Shown: one piece after another, positions 36,693-45,293 of the stretch
Layout of the letters: each line of letters starts with the position of its first letter
Position numbering within the stretch: position 1 is the first letter of the stretch
Assembly: GCF_027594425.1 (NCBI RefSeq)
Contig: NZ_CP115159.1
Coordinates: 2,565,001 to 2,629,000, forward strand
DNA from: Zunongwangia sp. HGR-M22
GTDB taxonomy: Bacteria > Bacteroidota > Bacteroidia > Flavobacteriales > Flavobacteriaceae
Reading direction: 5' to 3'
Length of the DNA: 64,000 nt
Translations under genes and position numbers: made by a program
Notes under the pieces: generated by a model
Database searches by the model: none
What the model saw: only the letters and a program-made list of their open reading frames with translations
What the model was told of the DNA's origin: nothing

Positions 36693-39062
36693 TTAAGCCA
36701 GGTTTAAAATATCCATGATCAAACCTTCATTCTTCTCCTCCAATTCCAGGATCTCTTTGGCTACTGTATTCAGCGAACGCAGAGGTGTATGCCTGTAGAA
36801 ATATTTGTTGAAGCTTATCTCGTACCCAATTTTGGTTTTATCAAGGTCTATCCAGGCTTCGGGTACGTGAGGTTTTACCTCGTCTAAAAAGTACTGGTGA
36901 ATTTGCTCTTTTAAAGGTACGTTCTCGTAATCCCGGAGGTCGCTTTCGGTTTCGTATATCAAATACTCTCCCGCTTTTCCGGAAGGGAAATAACCAAAGT
37001 CGGCAAGGTCTTCTTCTTTACAGTTCAAATGAGCCAGTAAATTGCTCAGTTTTTCCCCGCCCAACTTTTCCTTCTTTTTGATCACTTTTTCAGCTTCAGC
37101 ATCATACCAGCTAATTGCGCTAAAAACAGCATTTTTTTCGGAGGCGCCGGGTTTCAGTTTTAATTCCTTCAGCTTAGCATCTACTTCTTTCTTAAAAATA
37201 TTGAAGTCGGAATACTCTTTTTCCCCGATCGCCTTATGCAGTTTCTCTGCAAGTTCGAACAAGCCCTTTTGCTTTTTCCAGGTTTTAGAGCTCAGCAGCT
37301 TTTTCCGGTTTTTGCTGCTCAGGTTCAGGTCATTCTCCTCACACCAGGCTAGGATTTCTTTTTCGTGTTCCTTCAACTTAGTATAAACTTCCTCTCCAAA
37401 CTCATTCCAAGCCCATAGCATGGGTTCCTTTAGTTGTTTATCAAAACGCAGTTCTTCGATCCTTTCCGCAGTGAATTGAGCCTTTAAACGTTTCGGTCTT
37501 TCTATGGTTACTTTATAATACCCAAAATCCTCATTATCGAAAACCTGTGAAGCCAGGCCTTCGATCTCGGCATTGGTTTCAGCATCTATCTTTCGACTAA
37601 CCGGCTGCATTTCGGTATAATTCTTTACGATTTCGTCGATATGTTCCGGAGAGAATTCGCAGTTCTTGTTTCCGAGATTTTTCCGAAGTTTTTGATACAG
37701 CTGCCCGGCATCGATCAATTGCACTTTACCTTTCCTGTGATCGGCTTTATTATTGCTCAGCAGCCAGATATAAGTGGTAATACCGGTATTATAAAAAAGG
37801 TTATTCGGCATCTGGATTATGGCTTCCAGAAGGTCATTTTCAATAATATATCTCCTGATATTGCTCTCTCCACCACCTGCATCACCGGTAAACAAACTAG
37901 AACCGTTATGCACCGAAGCGATCCTGGAACCGTAAGGACTTTGCTGTTTCGGCTTCATCTTATTCACCATCTCCATAAGGAACAGCAACTGCCCGTCTGA
38001 GGAACGCGGAATGGCATCTGCCTCTTCCTCATTGCCCCAGTAATCTTTCAGATGTATCTTAAACCGCGGATCTATTACTTCCTTTCCGTCTTTGATATAT
38101 TTCTGCTCGCTGCTCCAGGATTTCCCATACGGCGGATTGGAAAGCATAAAGTCGAAACTGGTACCAGCGAATTCATCTACAGAAAGCGTAGAACCCACAC
38201 GAATATTTTCGGGGTTGTTCCCCTTGATCATCATATCACTCTTGCAGATAGCATAGGTCTCATCGTTGATCTCTTTTCCGTAGAGATACACATCGCCCAA
38301 AGCTTTGATCGCACCTTCCTCATCCTTGATGAAGTTCTGAGCTTCGGTAAGCATCCCACCACTCCCGCAGGCAGGATCATAGATGGTCATTACCGGAGGC
38401 AGTTTGTCTTTGATAGGTTCGAATACCAGGTGCGTCATTAACTCAATCACCTCACGCGGCGTAAAATGCTCCCCGGCCTCTTCATTATTCTCTTCGTTGA
38501 ACTTCCTGATGAGTTCTTCAAAAACATAACCCATTCCCAAATTGGAAAGCGCGGGAAGTTTTCTACCATCGGGATCTTCTTTTTCAAAAGGCGTCAAATT
38601 GATATGCGGCGAAGTGAATTTTTCAAGCACATCCAGTAAAACATCTTTATTCGCCATATGCCTTATCTGGCTCTTCAGTTTAAACTTGTCGATGATCTCT
38701 TTTACATTTGGACTGAAACCATTCAAATAATCTTCAAAATTCGCCTTCAGGATCTGCTGCGAATTGGTTGCGGTGTCATGTAACTTCTGAAGGGTGAAAT
38801 CACTGATATTGTAAAAAACATATCCGGAAGCCTCGCGCAGTCCGCCTTCATCCCATTCGGTAAAGCCTGCTTCGTCACGTTGGAAAGCCAGTTCTTCCAT
38901 CACGGCATCTTTTGTAGGTTCCAGTAAGGCGTCGAGACGGCGTAAAACCACCATGGGTAGGATCACATCACGGTATTTTCCACGAACGTAAACATCCCGC
39001 AGGCAATCATCCGCAATAGACCAGATAAAAGAAACTAGTTTATTATGAACTTGTTGAGTCAT
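36693..39062 (-). CDS. hsdM: Type I restriction-modification methyltransferase M subunit
   Basis: 789 aa N6-adenine methyltransferase. N-terminal helical HsdM domain (LVSFIWSIADDCLRDVY, about 9-25; ILPMVVLRRLDALLEP), SAM-binding motif I DPACGSGG (229-236), catalytic motif IV NPPY (309-312), and FTPREVIELM (about 200). It is some 250-300 aa longer than the classical HsdM; the extra C-terminal region (about 520-789) includes a lysine/glutamate-rich helical stretch and the block YEISFNKYFYRHTPLRSLNTVAKEI seen in the long HsdM subtype. First gene of the operon. Local base composition looks GC-richer than the element backbone. Confidence 0.95.
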   Translation of the reverse strand: MTQQVHNKLVSFIWSIADDCLRDVYVRGKYRDVILPMVVLRRLDALLEPTKDAVMEELAFQRDEAGFTEWDEGGLREASGYVFYNISDFTLQKLHDTATNSQQILKANFEDYLNGFSPNVKEIIDKFKLKSQIRHMANKDVLLDVLEKFTSPHINLTPFEKEDPDGRKLPALSNLGMGYVFEELIRKFNEENNEEAGEHFTPREVIELMTHLVFEPIKDKLPPVMTIYDPACGSGGMLTEAQNFIKDEEGAIKALGDVYLYGKEINDETYAICKSDMMIKGNNPENIRVGSTLSVDEFAGTSFDFMLSNPPYGKSWSSEQKYIKDGKEVIDPRFKIHLKDYWGNEEEADAIPRSSDGQLLFLMEMVNKMKPKQQSPYGSRIASVHNGSSLFTGDAGGGESNIRRYIIENDLLEAIIQMPNNLFYNTGITTYIWLLSNNKADHRKGKVQLIDAGQLYQKLRKNLGNKNCEFSPEHIDEIVKNYTEMQPVSRKIDAETNAEIEGLASQVFDNEDFGYYKVTIERPKRLKAQFTAERIEELRFDKQLKEPMLWAWNEFGEEVYTKLKEHEKEILAWCEENDLNLSSKNRKKLLSSKTWKKQKGLFELAEKLHKAIGEKEYSDFNIFKKEVDAKLKELKLKPGASEKNAVFSAISWYDAEAEKVIKKKEKLGGEKLSNLLAHLNCKEEDLADFGYFPSGKAGEYLIYETESDLRDYENVPLKEQIHQYFLDEVKPHVPEAWIDLDKTKIGYEISFNKYFYRHTPLRSLNTVAKEILELEEKNEGLIMDILNLA

Positions 39063-39263
39063 TTATGTAGATAAATTATAATATAATTTAAGTGCTTTAT
39101 GTGAATCCGAGAAGTAGGGTATCTGGAATTATAATCACAGCGTGGTAAATCTAAAAATTTTCTTAATCTTAAAAAATGGAAATCCCTAAAAAGTCAAGTA
39201 AAATCTGATCAAACGAAAAGTAATGAAAAATCTATTTTACTTTAAACAAAATAAAATTCCAAA

Positions 39264-39290
39264 ATACAAAACTAAATAGTATTTTTGTAT
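39264..39290 (+). promoter_or_regulatory. higBA promoter with overlapping operator palindrome
   Basis: The inverted repeat ATACAAAA (39264-39271) and TTTTGTAT (39283-39290) surrounds the -7 element TATTTTTG (39280-39287), 14-17 bp before the higB ATG. Binding of HigA here would block transcription, the usual autoregulation. The remaining gap back to hsdM (39063-39260) must also hold the hsdM promoter; no clear TAnnTTTG is seen for it. Confidence 0.65.
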
Positions 39291-39303
39291 TAAATTAATT
39301 TTC

Positions 39304-39600
39304 ATGCGAATTGTTACTTATAAGAGAATTAAAGTATTTTCAGAAAAACACGCTGATTCTGAAACACCTTTAAATTTCTGGTATCACACAATTACAGCAA
39401 ATGAATGGAACAACCTAAATGAATTAAAAAGAACTTTTAATAGTGTTGATTATGTAGGTAACCATAGATATGTCTTCAATATTAAAGGAAATGATTATAG
39501 GCTTGTTGCTATAATTTCGTTTAATGCACAGAAGCTTTACATTCGGTTCATCGGTACACATAAGGAATATGATAAAATAAAGGACATCAAAAATATTTGA
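39304..39600 (+). CDS. higB: Type II toxin HigB (mRNA interferase family)
   Basis: 98 aa. Matches the HigB toxin family: MRIVTYKRIKVFSEKHADSE at the start, LNELKRTFNSVDYVGNHRYVFNIKGNDYRLVAIISF in the middle, and LYIRFIGTHKEYDKI at the end, the RelE-like fold of ribosome-dependent mRNA interferases. Toxin first, antitoxin second, is the known higBA order. Antitoxin start is 1 nt after the stop. Likely helps keep the island in the chromosome. Confidence 0.92.
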   Translation: MRIVTYKRIKVFSEKHADSETPLNFWYHTITANEWNNLNELKRTFNSVDYVGNHRYVFNIKGNDYRLVAIISFNAQKLYIRFIGTHKEYDKIKDIKNI

Positions 39601-39601
39601 T

Positions 39602-39961
39602 ATGATACAAACAGAAAAAGAATACCAAGCAATAGTTAATCGTATTGAAAAACTTTTAGAGAACCCAGATAACATAGAAAACACAGAATCTGCTGATTAC
39701 ATAGAATTGAATGTATTATCTGATTTAGTTGCCGATTATGAAGAGCTTAACTATCCTATATCTAAACCTAATCTCGCTGAAGTCATAAAATTACGTATGG
39801 CTGAAATGGGCTTAAACCAAAAACGACTATCAGAACTATTAGGAGTAAGTTCTTCTAGAATTAGTGAGTATTTAAATGGTAAGAGCGAACCACCCTTAAA
39901 AATTGCTAGAGAAATAAGCATTAAGATGGGAATTGATGCTTCTATTGTATTAGGGGTATAA
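39602..39961 (+). CDS. higA: Type II antitoxin HigA (XRE-type HTH)
   Basis: 119 aa. N-terminal helical part (about 1-60, with a small acidic segment) thought to bind the toxin, then an XRE helix-turn-helix, MGLNQKRLSELLGVSSSRISEYLNGKSEPPL (about 71-101). It neutralises HigB and likely represses the operon through the palindrome at 39264-39290. Tightly linked to higB. Confidence 0.93.
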   Translation: MIQTEKEYQAIVNRIEKLLENPDNIENTESADYIELNVLSDLVADYEELNYPISKPNLAEVIKLRMAEMGLNQKRLSELLGVSSSRISEYLNGKSEPPLKIAREISIKMGIDASIVLGV

Positions 39962-40007
39962 TGAAATAAAAATTTAGAGCTAAACTTCATTATCCTACTT
40001 ATGTCTA

Positions 40008-40220
40008 TTGCAAAAAGTAGCTCCTTTTAGAAAATTAATTAAAAATGAGTATAGTAAGAAAATCAATTTTTTAACCGCGCAGGAAAAGAAATGGATTAAG
40101 TTGCAGATAGATGAAGGTTTTCAAAGTGGCATTAGCTCAAAATCTGTAAAAGACATCATGAAGAGCGTAGAAGATAGATTAAGTCGGAATGGAAAGTTTT
40201 CTTTCCAAAAATCATATTGA
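40008..40220 (+). CDS. Small hypothetical protein at the right end of the element
   Basis: 70 aa if translated from TTG 40008; no ATG fits the frame, and an ATG at 40001 opens a different frame that stops at once. It is charged and helical (NEYSKKINFLTAQEKKWIKLQIDEGFQSG and SSKSVKDIMKSVEDRLSR). The middle has the feel of a short antitoxin or regulator, but I cannot assign a family. It could equally be the 3' remnant of a longer gene. Confidence 0.4.
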   Translation: MQKVAPFRKLIKNEYSKKINFLTAQEKKWIKLQIDEGFQSGISSKSVKDIMKSVEDRLSRNGKFSFQKSY

Positions 40221-40274
40221 CATACCTACAACTTTCTTTTTGTATACTTTAATTTTTCCTAAATATGATTTTTA

Positions 40275-40294
40275 GTACTACACTTGTACTACAT
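40275..40294 (+). repeat. GTACTACA repeats near the right attachment site
   Basis: GTACTACA (40275-40282) and GTACTACAT (40286-40294), 11 bp apart and about 40-60 bp before attR. The same octamer occurs beside attL (20458-20500). Candidate arm-type sites of the element recombinase. Confidence 0.6.
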
Positions 40295-40331
40295 AAAAAC
40301 TCTTACCCCTTTTAAAATAAAGATTCCAAGA

Positions 40332-40349
40332 TATTGTATCGGGAAGTAA
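40332..40349 (+). other. Right attachment site (attR)
   Basis: TATTGTATCGGGAAGTAA. It shares TGTATCGGGAA and TAA with attL and differs by three bases, two of them at the outer edge. Confidence 0.83.
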
Positions 40350-40783
40350 GCTGGCTAGTAAAATGAATAGTAATTATTATAAATAGAAAAAGTAGTTAGT
40401 TTTCAGCTTTTACTTACAATACTTCGAACATTTTATTATCAAGCCTAGCGTAGTGGGTCTTTAACCCAATTGAGACTTGCCTATTTTGATTCCCTGTTTT
40501 TTGAAGCCTGCAATCTTTTATTTCAATTAATTAAAACATTACAGACTGAAATTAGCGAATTATTCAATTCACAAACTGTATTTCTTGTTTAGTAACTTTT
40601 TGATTGCATTGAAATAACCTATAAAACTATACTTTTAAAGGCTAATTTCTTACATTTCATCTCAATATTTTAAATACTGATTTTATTTGGAGATAGCCAA
40701 CTAAATAAAGTTTGAAGTAGAAGGATAATCTTATTACAACGCTTTTTAAATTATGAATTTTTAGCTTAAAACTACAATCAAAA
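40350..40783. other. Non-coding stretch after the element
   Basis: AT-rich DNA between attR and the lipoprotein gene. Both strands carry frequent stops; I see no gene, RNA or clear terminator. It is probably the original region downstream of mnmE. Confidence 0.6.
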
Positions 40784-41368
40784 ATGAATAGATTTTTTTA
40801 CCTAATATTTTTACTTTTAGTATTTGCCTGTTCTAATGATGATGAATTGGAAATAATCGACGAAGATCCCCCTATTCAAAATACGTCAGAAACTTTTGTC
40901 TATGACCTTACTTATAACATTGAAAATCTGGAATTGGAAGGTAATAGCAATATCGATAAAAATGATCGGCTTAAAGATATTTGGAGTTTTTACGAGAATC
41001 CTTTGTTTAACGAAATAGTATTAAAAAAAGATTCCATCTTGTTTTACGAGAATGGCGAATTGGAATATTCCTATAGATTCGAAATGAATAATAATCAATT
41101 ATCTATAAGAAATAATAATCAGGATGTTTTTACTGGGAAAGTTATAGGTGAAAATGAAAGATTATTAATTTATAAGAAATACCTGTCCTATTTATTTTTT
41201 TTAGACAACGATAATTACACATTAACTAGTGGTAAAAGCAATAATCTGGGTTTTTATGAAGAAAAAGATATATACCCAAAAATTGTGAATTCACCTAAAG
41301 ATTTAAAGGAAGAAGAAGAGTTTATTTTGTGGAGCAATATTTCTTATAATTTTGTTCCAAAAAAGTAG
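40784..41368 (+). CDS. Hypothetical lipoprotein
   Basis: 194 aa. Lipoprotein signal: NRFFYLIFLLLVFACSNDDE, with lipobox cysteine at residue 16 followed by acidic residues, as in Bacteroidota surface lipoproteins. The mature part has alternating hydrophobic and polar strands (TFVYDLTYNIENLELEG; LFYENGELEYSYRFEMNNNQLSIRN) like small lipocalin-like domains, but no family is certain. Isolated, with gene-poor DNA on both sides; recent acquisition is possible. Confidence 0.65.
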   Translation: MNRFFYLIFLLLVFACSNDDELEIIDEDPPIQNTSETFVYDLTYNIENLELEGNSNIDKNDRLKDIWSFYENPLFNEIVLKKDSILFYENGELEYSYRFEMNNNQLSIRNNNQDVFTGKVIGENERLLIYKKYLSYLFFLDNDNYTLTSGKSNNLGFYEEKDIYPKIVNSPKDLKEEEEFILWSNISYNFVPKK

Positions 41369-41542
41369 AAAATCTTTATCTAATTCACTTCCGTTTTTTT
41401 CATAAACATACACTTGAAAAGTCTGAAAAGAGGGTTCTGTTATTTTTCGAGATATAGCCTATTGTTTACCATATTTCTAAAAAGTTTTACTAAAATTGAG
41501 TTTGAGCAGATGGATTAAAAAATTTCGAGAAATAATCTATTT

Positions 41543-41785
41543 TTAATTGACATAAACATCATAAACTTCAGGGGATTCCGGATCGAACTCTCCAAATTGT
41601 AGCTTTAGCTTCTGAAAAATTTTTGTTTAGTAATTCTTTTAACTCTAAAAACTGTCCTGATTCGAAAATAAATATTTCGCCAAATTCTTTCTATAAGGTT
41701 ATCCTTATGTTTCAATTCATCAAGCGTTAAACCTTTTCTAAACCTTATTCCAAAACCTTTTATTCTTTCTATATTAGTTAGGTTG
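41543..41785 (-). pseudogene. Decayed small protein gene
   Basis: The minus strand shows coherent coding in three frames in sequence: NIERIKGFGIRFRKGLTLDE, then GEIFIFESGQFLELKELLNKN, then KLQFGEFDPESPEVYDVYVN followed by TAA at 41543. At least two frameshifts separate them. I do not recognise the family. The rest of the gap 41369-41946 holds nothing I can name. Confidence 0.5.
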
Positions 41786-41946
41786 AAGAAAAGGATACAA
41801 ACCTAAAAAAGAACTCCTTTTTTCCGCAGAATTTAATAATAAGTACTTGGAGTTTCAGATGTGATTCTATAGAAAAAATTATAGATTATTAATTAATATT
41901 CTATCTAAAGCTTCTGAAAACATGACCAAGAAATAAATATAATGTT

Positions 41947-42948
41947 ATGAAAGCTCTACAAATTACGAAATATGGAGATATCAAAGACAGCATTAAAATT
42001 GCTGAAGTAAAGAGACCGGAGATTTCAGGTTCTGAAATACTGATTGCAGTCAAAGCTGCTGCTACCAATCCAATCGATTATAAAATTGTCCAAGGTCACC
42101 TAAAAGATATGCTTCAACTTAATTTGCCTGCCTCTATAGGATACGATGTTAGCGGTGAGGTTGTTGAAGTGGGAAATGAAGTTAAAGATTTTAAAATAGG
42201 AGATGAAATTTTCGGTAGAGTTCCACAAGAATATATGGGAACCGTTGCCGAATTCGTTGCTGTAGAAAGCAAAGTAGTTGCTCACAAACCCGAAAATGTG
42301 ACATTTGAAAAAACCGCTTCTCTTCCTTTAACCGGACTCACTGCTATACAGGCTTTTGAAAAAGTGAATATTAAAAAAGATGATCGAGTTTTAATACATG
42401 CCGGTTCTGGCGGAGTGGGCAGCTTTGCCATTCAATACGCAAAATCTAAAGGTGCCATCGTTTATACCACGACTAGCAACACCAACCTTGATTGGGTAAA
42501 AGCTTTAGGGGCAGACCGTGTAATCGATTATAAAAATGAAGATTACAAAGAGGTTGCCAATAACCTGGATATCGTTTTTGATACACTGGGTGATGACTAT
42601 ACTTTAGAAGCTTTCGAGATTATTAAAGAAGGCGGAAGAGTTACTTCTATAGTTGGTCCTCCGGATGCTGAATCTGCTAAGCAAATGGGAATTGAGAATT
42701 ACGAGCTGCCCGAAAAACTAGCTAAGCTTATCGAAGAAAAATCAGCTAAATACAATCATACTTGGATGCAACCAAATGCCGATCAGCTAAAGGAGATTAA
42801 AGCAATGGTTGAAGATCGAACGATAAGACCTACAATTGATCTTGTTTATCCTTTTGAAGACGCCATAAAAGCATATGAATATTTGGCTAGCGGAAGAGCC
42901 AAGGGAAAAGTAATTGTAAGCCTTTCAGAAACTTTTGAGAATCAATAA
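41947..42948 (+). CDS. NADP-dependent oxidoreductase, zinc-free MDR / quinone oxidoreductase family
   Basis: 333 aa medium-chain dehydrogenase/reductase. N-terminal GroES-like domain (about 1-115; ATNPIDYKIVQGHL, IGYDVSGEVVEVG), then a Rossmann domain with the nucleotide loop VLIHAGSGGVGSFAIQYAKSKGA (about 143-165). No structural zinc cysteines, as in quinone oxidoreductases and enoyl reductases of this group. Probably reduces quinones or reactive enones using NADPH. ATG at 41947, strong terminator behind it, so it is a single-gene unit. Confidence 0.9.
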   Translation: MKALQITKYGDIKDSIKIAEVKRPEISGSEILIAVKAAATNPIDYKIVQGHLKDMLQLNLPASIGYDVSGEVVEVGNEVKDFKIGDEIFGRVPQEYMGTVAEFVAVESKVVAHKPENVTFEKTASLPLTGLTAIQAFEKVNIKKDDRVLIHAGSGGVGSFAIQYAKSKGAIVYTTTSNTNLDWVKALGADRVIDYKNEDYKEVANNLDIVFDTLGDDYTLEAFEIIKEGGRVTSIVGPPDAESAKQMGIENYELPEKLAKLIEEKSAKYNHTWMQPNADQLKEIKAMVEDRTIRPTIDLVYPFEDAIKAYEYLASGRAKGKVIVSLSETFENQ

Positions 42949-42967
42949 ATAAGTTTCATTATTAAAT

Positions 42968-42997
42968 AAAAGAGTTGAATAGTTATTCAACTCTTTT
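42968..42997. terminator. Intrinsic terminator after the oxidoreductase
   Basis: AAAAGAGTTGAAT (42968-42980), loop AGTT, ATTCAACTCTTTT (42985-42997): a perfect 13-bp stem that can work in both directions. Confidence 0.9.
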
Positions 42998-43004
42998 ATT
43001 GCTC

Positions 43005-43433
43005 ATTTTAATAATCTTCAAACTTAGAAGACTTATAAATATTTAGTCATACGAATAAATAAAGGCTCTTTAATAAATGTAATATCTCTTCAATCTCTAT
43101 TTCATCAGGAATAAACCAAACTTTTAAAACCTCTACATTTTGAAGCAACTCACCCCATTTGTTGTCTTTTTAATATATTTTTTAAGCGCCTATAATGCAC
43201 AAACCAAAAATTCTCGACTTAACAATAACTAAAATGAATGAGGCTTCTTGATTGGCAGTAAATAAATTACTAGTACAAAATTCGGGAATTTTGAATGTCA
43301 CGACAAGGAGAAATAACTTATAAGACTGTTTTACTTCGTATTCTGAAAATCGTTTAATCCAAAAAAAATTGAAAATAATCAAAACTAAAAAAGGAATAAT
43401 TTCGATAAAATTATTCAGCAATTTTATTTTTAA
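43005..43433. other. Gene-poor stretch with possible gene fragments
   Basis: No complete gene is evident. On the plus strand, from a TTG at 43140 to a stop at 43232, a 30-residue peptide reads like a signal sequence (LTPFVVFLIYFLSAYNAQTK) and then ends, as if the rest of a secreted protein gene were lost. On the minus strand from 43421 a frame starts with a membrane-helix-like stretch (IEIIPFLVLIIFNFFW) but lacks a family match. Both are probably remnants. Confidence 0.35.
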
Positions 43434-44633
43434 TCAGCTTGATGCTTGCGCTAATTTTTCAGTTTGATTTCTTCTTTCTTTCTCTCTGTTTAACAGATTA
43501 AGCTCTCTACTTGTTTGCCCTTTTACAGAGCTATTTTCTTCGGCTCTTCTTAAAAGATAGGGAACCACATCCTTTACTGGGCCAAAAGGCACTAATTTGG
43601 CTGTATTGTATTTTCGACTTGCTAGATTATAACTAATTTGATCACTCATACCGTATAGTTGACTAAACCATACACGCTGATCGTCTTTAGCAATACCTTT
43701 ATCTTCCATAATCTGTAAAGCCAAATAGTTACTAATTTCGTTATGTGTTCCTATAAAGACTGAAATATCTTCTAAATTATCAAGACAATAGCCCATAACA
43801 CTATTAAAATTAACATCTGTGGCTTCCTTCGATTCACATATTGGAGAGACTTTGCCCCTTTTACGAGCGCGTTTATTTTCTTTTTCCATGTATGCACCTC
43901 TAACGATCTTAGCTCCAATTTTAAAACCTTCCTTTTTTGCTTTATTATGCAGTCCTTTTAAATATTCTAAACGATCCCAACGATAGCATTGTAATGTGTT
44001 AAATATTAAGGCTTCCTCCCGGTTATATTTCATCATCATTTCTTCCATTAAAAGATCAGCCGCCTCTTGCATCCAAGACTCCTCTGCATCGGCATAAAGC
44101 CTTACATTAAGTTCATTAGCTTTTTCGCATAAACCTTCTACGCGACCTTTTACTCGTTCCCACTCCTCTTTCTCTTTATCGTTTAAGCTTACATGAGAAC
44201 TCACTTTATGCCAGATTTTAAAACGTCCAAGAGCAGTCGGTTTGAATATTGCAAAAGGAATTTCACTTTCCTCTTTGGCAAACTCGATAAGTTCAAGCTT
44301 TACATGATAAGCAGAGTCAAATTCTTCTTCAGATTTTTTACCTTCAACAGAATAGTCCAAAATACTAGACAAATTCACCTCCTCCATTTCACGAATAATG
44401 GGTTTACAATCATCAATGCTTACTCCACCACAAAACTGATCAAAAATTGTGTTCTTAATTAAAGGTTTGATTGGCAATTTCGCTTTCAGTGAAAATTTGG
44501 TAAGCGCAATTCCTGGTTTCATTAGCGCCGGAATTCCCATCGCATTGAAAAGCAAAATTGCTCTATTCAGTTCCATATCCGATTTTAGCCTAAAAGCTGT
44601 CTCAGTATCGTTAAAAATCTTCTCTTTTATCAT
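43434..44633 (-). CDS. Proline dehydrogenase
   Basis: 399 aa, the size of monofunctional PutA/PRODH enzymes in Bacteroidota. It oxidises proline to pyrroline-5-carboxylate with FAD and passes electrons to the quinone pool. TIM-barrel landmarks: IPFAIFKPTALGRFKIW, RLYADAEESWMQEA, AKIVRGAYMEKENKRA (about 240-256), FIGTHNEISNY, VWFSQLYGMSDQISYNLA, and KLVPFGPVKDVVPYLLRRAEEN at the end, the FAD/substrate arginine region. P5C dehydrogenase is not adjacent. ATG at 44633. Transcribed alone. Confidence 0.92.
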   Translation of the reverse strand: MIKEKIFNDTETAFRLKSDMELNRAILLFNAMGIPALMKPGIALTKFSLKAKLPIKPLIKNTIFDQFCGGVSIDDCKPIIREMEEVNLSSILDYSVEGKKSEEEFDSAYHVKLELIEFAKEESEIPFAIFKPTALGRFKIWHKVSSHVSLNDKEKEEWERVKGRVEGLCEKANELNVRLYADAEESWMQEAADLLMEEMMMKYNREEALIFNTLQCYRWDRLEYLKGLHNKAKKEGFKIGAKIVRGAYMEKENKRARKRGKVSPICESKEATDVNFNSVMGYCLDNLEDISVFIGTHNEISNYLALQIMEDKGIAKDDQRVWFSQLYGMSDQISYNLASRKYNTAKLVPFGPVKDVVPYLLRRAEENSSVKGQTSRELNLLNREKERRNQTEKLAQASS

Positions 44634-45293
44634 ATCATAAAAATACTATAGGATTCAATAAAAAGAATCACGATTAATAAACCTTAACGCACAGATCTAA
44701 AAATTTAAGTAATATTATCCAAAAAATGAGTTTTTGTGGCATAATTATTTAACATCTAAAAGGATTATTTAGAAAAGCATTAAGGTATATAGTTCTGAAT
44801 TTCTCCATTACTTTTAAAAACTGAATATTTCCACATAAAAAATCTAAGAAGGTTTATTTTGAAATAGATAAAATTCGTTCTTATCTCTCCTATATTCTGT
44901 CTAAAAATAGCATATGACCACTCATCATATTTTTAAAAGATAAATTCAAGTGTTTCAATAGTTTTACATGAAGTTGATTAATATAACAGTCCTAAAAAAA
45001 AACGAACACAAACCCAAGAGTAATCCAAAATATTTATGCTCTTCTTATCAATTGTCGAAATATACGATCATAATCCTGAGCACCTCAAGACTTATATTTC
45101 GCAATTCAGATTGTTTACGCATGGATACCTTTTTCAAAAAATTATGTATCAGACTATAATTAGATATTAACTGCTAGTTATAAATTTTTTCAGAAGATTA
45201 GTGTTAAGTGCTGTTATTAAGGTGTTCCCAATATCGTCATCTGACATATCAGCAATAGAATTAAAATCTATGCAATTTTAGGTCATTCTTCAG
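44634..45293. other. Non-coding stretch with a possible C-terminal gene fragment
   Basis: 660 bp, very AT-rich. No full gene is seen. On the minus strand, about 45275 to a stop at 45167, a short coherent tail (DFNSIADMSDDDIGNTLITA) looks like the last part of a lost gene, lying right after the broken integrase, which suggests a deletion junction there. Confidence 0.35.

Larger units (their letters stand above)
20335..40345. mobile_element. Integrative mobilizable element (~20,000 bp) in the 3' end of mnmE
   Basis: The core repeat TGTATCGGGAA occurs at 20335 and again at 40335, exactly 20,000 bp apart. Between them lie an integrase next to the left end, an excisionase-like HTH gene, replication genes (VapE helicase, TOPRIM primase, iteron array), mobilization genes (mobC, mobA, oriT-like hairpin) and cargo (type I RM operon with an extra GHKL-DUF3883 gene, HigBA). 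There is no conjugation pore operon, so it would need a helper to transfer. Genes of the backbone run on the plus strand; the RM cassette runs on the minus strand. The integrase is frameshifted in this copy, so mobility may now depend on a related element. Confidence 0.88.

Noticed and set aside
37641-38441. Plus-strand frames inside hsdM
   Set aside because: Antisense to conserved methyltransferase motifs; no family features of their own.
43182-43421. Minus-strand frame of 79 codons
   Set aside because: TTG start, no family match, in decayed DNA; kept only as a possible fragment in the gap entry.
44968-45159. Plus-strand frame of 63 codons
   Set aside because: No coding character, no promoter, and it lies in AT-rich non-coding DNA.
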